A stretch of DNA of 26,503 bases, from positions 1-26,503 of the forward strand of contig DKAT01000005.1 of assembly GCA_002450905.1 (NCBI GenBank), in the 5' to 3' direction. The DNA comes from Spirochaetia bacterium UBA6919 (GTDB lineage: Bacteria; Spirochaetota; UBA6919). Positions 24,469 through 26,503 of this stretch are shown here, in pieces. Position 1 is the stretch's first letter, and the number at the start of each line of letters is the position of its first letter. Position numbers and translations under genes: made by a program. Below the pieces are notes generated by a model. That model made no database searches and was not told the DNA's origin. It saw nothing but the letters and a program-made list of their open reading frames with translations.

Positions 24469-25281
24469 CTATTTAAAAAATAACGTATTTTTATGGACAT
24501 AATCCCCAATTTGTACAATACGCTGCATCTCATCGTCTGATAAAGGATTTTCATCCAATACCCTTAGATTTTCCCTCAATTCATCAATATTTTTGAATCC
24601 CATCATACACATATCCACACTAGGATTTGACAATGCAAACCGATAACATTCTCTGGCGGTCAATGGGTCTTGTCCATCTGGCATCTTCTTTGAATTCAAC
24701 AGATCCTTCCAGCGTGTAGCAGTAAATGATACTATACCAGGTTTCTCATCCTTCTTCAAGAAAGGAAATACGTCTCTCTCCGCACCTCGATGGGCAGCAT
24801 TGTAACGCACATGATATACATCAAAAATCCCTTCTTCAAAAAGACTTTGAAAGAGCTTTCTATTATGACTGGTTAATCCAATATATCTTACCAGCCCTTT
24901 TTCTTTCAATTTTAAGGCTCCATCTATCACTTTCTGAGGAGGTCTACTAGAATAATAACCTAGAAGCAGGATATCAGCGTAATCGATCCCCAGTTGTTTT
25001 AATCCACGCTTATAAAAATAATCAGTCAACATTTCTTGATGTGCGTAAGTAAGCATACCAAGAGCCATTTGATCTCTCTTTCCGTTTGTATTGATCTTTC
25101 GAACTAGCTTGATAAACTCCTTGGACCGACCCCTAATAAAAGTACCCCACGTAAAATAATTACAACCCCTCTCAAATGCCTCTTCGTAAGCCTTAAAATC
25201 CGCTCCAAAGCTTGTGGAAATACCCATCCTACCAACCATCAAGCCAGTACGTCCTAAAACTCTCTTCTCATGAAAACTCAT
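24469..25281 (-). CDS. Aldo/keto reductase-fold protein lacking the catalytic tetrad
   Basis: The 270-residue product starts at the second ATG (25281), which has AGGA about eight bases upstream; an ATG seven codons earlier does not. The fold is clear: RVLGRTGLMVGRMGIST (7-23), LKQLGIDYADILLL (94-107), KEKGLVRYIGLTSHN (126-140), and a C-terminal SVDMCMMGFKNIDELRENL (221-239) cofactor-side motif. The usual NxFDTAxxYG stretch is NYFTWGTFIRG (41-51), so catalytic Asp and Tyr are replaced by Thr44 and Ile49. The catalytic Lys position in AKRs has no Lys (MALGML, 72-77), and the His that follows LL in active enzymes is Gly108 (LLLGYY). It is therefore probably not a normal reductase; binding or another chemistry is possible. 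Flanked by dapB and a gamma-carbonic anhydrase gene with no evident functional link. Confidence 0.85.
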   Translation of the reverse strand: MSFHEKRVLGRTGLMVGRMGISTSFGADFKAYEEAFERGCNYFTWGTFIRGRSKEFIKLVRKINTNGKRDQMALGMLTYAHQEMLTDYFYKRGLKQLGIDYADILLLGYYSSRPPQKVIDGALKLKEKGLVRYIGLTSHNRKLFQSLFEEGIFDVYHVRYNAAHRGAERDVFPFLKKDEKPGIVSFTATRWKDLLNSKKMPDGQDPLTARECYRFALSNPSVDMCMMGFKNIDELRENLRVLDENPLSDDEMQRIVQIGDYVHKNTLFFK

Positions 25282-25301
25282 ATTATTATCCTGTTGATAC
25301 A

Positions 25302-25330
25302 AATATAATAAGAATCAGTGAATATTTCAA
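25302..25330 (-). promoter_or_regulatory. Predicted promoter of the AKR-like gene
   Basis: On the minus strand TTGAAA (25325-25330), 17-bp spacer, TATATT (25302-25307). Confidence 0.5.
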
Positions 25331-25396
25331 TCTAATAAACATCTTCGGTTGCCACAAAATACTATATTTATAACAACTATGAAATAATTTATTCAA

Positions 25397-25425
25397 TTGA
25401 CCAATCTCTGATTATAATTTATATT
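25397..25425 (+). promoter_or_regulatory. Predicted promoter of the gamma-carbonic anhydrase gene
   Basis: TTGACC (25397-25402), 17-bp spacer, TATATT (25420-25425); the leader is about 20 bases with GAGG before the ATG. Confidence 0.6.
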
Positions 25426-25452
25426 TCATTGATCAAAATTTGAGGGAATACA

Positions 25453-26007
25453 ATGGCTTATGATTTTACAAAACGTTTTCCTGAAGTCCATGCTGATACA
25501 TATATTGCAGATGGTGCTCAGGTGATCGGAAAAGTAGTTCTTGAAAAAGGTGTAAGCATCTGGCATAATTGCGTACTCAGAGGAGATATTAATGATGTTA
25601 TCATCAAAGAAAATTCCAATATACAGGATAACACAGTAATCCATGTATCAGATGATTATCCTGCCATTGTTGGAATAGGATGTACAGTAGGGCACAATGC
25701 GATAATTCATGCCTGTACTATAGGAGATTATTGTCTGATTGGGATGGGAGCTATTGTAATGGACGGAGCAGTGATTGGAAATCAGTGTATCATTGCTGCA
25801 GGGGCTCTTGTATCTCCGGGAAAGAAATTCCCTGATAACACCCTCATTGTAGGATCCCCAGCAGTAGCCAAACGTCAGCTCACAAAGGAAGAGATAGAAC
25901 ACAATCATTATATCGCCAAGAAATATATAGAAGTATGGAAAGCTTATGTCACCCACGGAATCCCCTGTTATGACGGGAAACGGGAAATCCGACTCCCCCT
26001 TCCATAA
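25453..26007 (+). CDS. Gamma-class carbonic anhydrase-like hexapeptide protein
   Basis: The 184-residue protein is a left-handed beta-helix built of hexapeptide repeats (IGxxCxI patterns from ~20 to 135) with a C-terminal helix. The three metal-ligand histidines of gamma-carbonic anhydrases are present: His64 (TVIHVSDD), His81 (VGHNAIIH) and His86. The VLRGD at 41-45 and QDN at 58-60 match the family. Trimeric metalloenzyme hydrating CO2, or a YrdA/PaaY-like relative; sequence alone does not separate these. GAGG lies eight bases before the ATG. It is transcribed away from the AKR-like gene from a promoter in the 171-bp gap. Confidence 0.9.
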   Translation: MAYDFTKRFPEVHADTYIADGAQVIGKVVLEKGVSIWHNCVLRGDINDVIIKENSNIQDNTVIHVSDDYPAIVGIGCTVGHNAIIHACTIGDYCLIGMGAIVMDGAVIGNQCIIAAGALVSPGKKFPDNTLIVGSPAVAKRQLTKEEIEHNHYIAKKYIEVWKAYVTHGIPCYDGKREIRLPLP

Positions 26008-26021
26008 ATCCATTTTAATTC

Positions 26022-26503
26022 TCACCAATGAAGACCAGTATAAACTGTTATAGTATAAAATTTATCCCCGTAATTGCGATATCTAAACAAAGTTCCTATG
26101 ATTAATTGTGTGACATGTTTACTGGACATCTCGCCCACATCTTTTAAGATTGGATCTGCTTTCCCAATGGGGATAAGAAACTCAATCCCTCCTCCAGGTA
26201 CTAATCCAATAAAACTATCGTTGGAACTACTACCATAAAATCTCTCACCAAACAAGGACATTCCCAAACTAATTTCCACATATATAAGTATGAAACTCGT
26301 TACAGGAACAATTAAACGCACCCCATAGACATAGTTATTCTACTAATTTCACTACTAGTAGAATTATTTGATGAAGGTGTCCATTTTACATTTCCTATAT
26401 CAAATCTTAATTGTCCTAATAATATATTATCCAAATTTACAAAATCATAGCCAACACCAAAATGAAAATTAGTTATATTGCTCTTCTTAGTCTCTCTTCT
26501 GCT
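26022..26503 (-). pseudogene. Outer-membrane beta-barrel protein, 3' part, frameshifted (5' partial)
   Basis: Two overlapping minus-strand frames make one barrel protein. From 26503 down, the frame reads NITNFHFGVGYDFVN, LLGQLRFDIGNVKW and ISRITMSMG, alternating strands of a barrel, then hits a stop just past the G tract at 26321-26324 (plus strand CCCC). The neighbouring frame continues at the same place with VRLIVPVTSFILIYVEISLG and on to RYRNYGDKFYTITVYTGLHW, ending in Trp as outer-membrane barrels do. One extra G in that tract would join them as SMGVRLIV. The rest of the gene lies outside the window. Either a true frameshift, a slipped-strand site, or a consensus error. Confidence 0.75.

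Noticed and set aside
1..26503. CRISPR array, tRNA or rRNA
   Set aside because: Repeats here are few, unevenly spaced and palindromic; no cloverleaf or rRNA-like conserved stretch was seen by eye.

Overview
The window is AT-rich bacterial chromosome (G+C roughly in the mid-30s by eye) from a diderm. It encodes proteins with signal peptides, two beta-barrel-like outer-membrane proteins (one ending in an aromatic residue), system II cytochrome c maturation (ResB/CcsA), a complete sigma-54 activator, and the tetrapyrrole (HemA) and lysine/DAP (DapB) pathways. TTG start codons are common (gyrA, the barrel-transglutaminase gene, moxR). No rRNA, tRNA or CRISPR array is seen. I cannot assign a phylum; a spirochaete-like or other uncultured diderm lineage would fit, but that is a weak inference.

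Layout. 1-2962: 3' part of a large surface/secreted protein (Ig-like, five CARDB-type repeats, six-bladed NHL propeller). 2951-4721: accessory patch with a stop-interrupted REP-associated Y1 transposase (RAYT), REP-like palindromes outside and inside its coding region, a direct repeat flanking it, and a MazF/PemK toxin-antitoxin pair. 4722-7160 (-): gyrA, with Asn at both classic quinolone-resistance positions. 7313-8050: minimal nucleotidyltransferase and a holin-4-like membrane protein, followed by dispersed intergenic repeats. 8358-11903: divergent two-component pair, a receiver-PAS-histidine kinase (-) and an NtrC-family sigma-54 activator (+) with a degenerate receiver. 12054-16163: FecR-like/TPR secreted protein, an overlapping barrel + transglutaminase-like + TPR protein, and a MoxR AAA+ ATPase, a co-oriented envelope locus. 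16160-16711 (-): DsrE-family protein. 17076-17309: small stop-interrupted LRR-like secreted ORF with a strong promoter. 17317-17982 (-): unrecognised 221-aa protein with a duplicated leader. 18425-22425: ResB-CcsA operon. 22584-24458: hemA-dapB. 24469-25281 (-): aldo/keto-reductase-like protein without its catalytic tetrad. 25453-26007: gamma-carbonic anhydrase. 26022-26503 (-): 3' part of a frameshifted outer-membrane barrel gene.

How it fits together. The ResB-CcsA-HemA block links haem supply with cytochrome c assembly. The two-component pair and the FecR/barrel-transglutaminase/MoxR genes form the most unusual neighbourhood and may be an envelope-remodelling system under sigma-54 control, though the regulatory link is inferred from proximity only. 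Intergenic DNA is rich in REP-like palindromes and dispersed repeats, and three loci are interrupted by stops or a frameshift, so real gene decay or consensus errors should both be considered. Six good promoter matches (-35 TTGNNN, mostly 17-bp spacer, -10 TATATT or TATCTT) are given.
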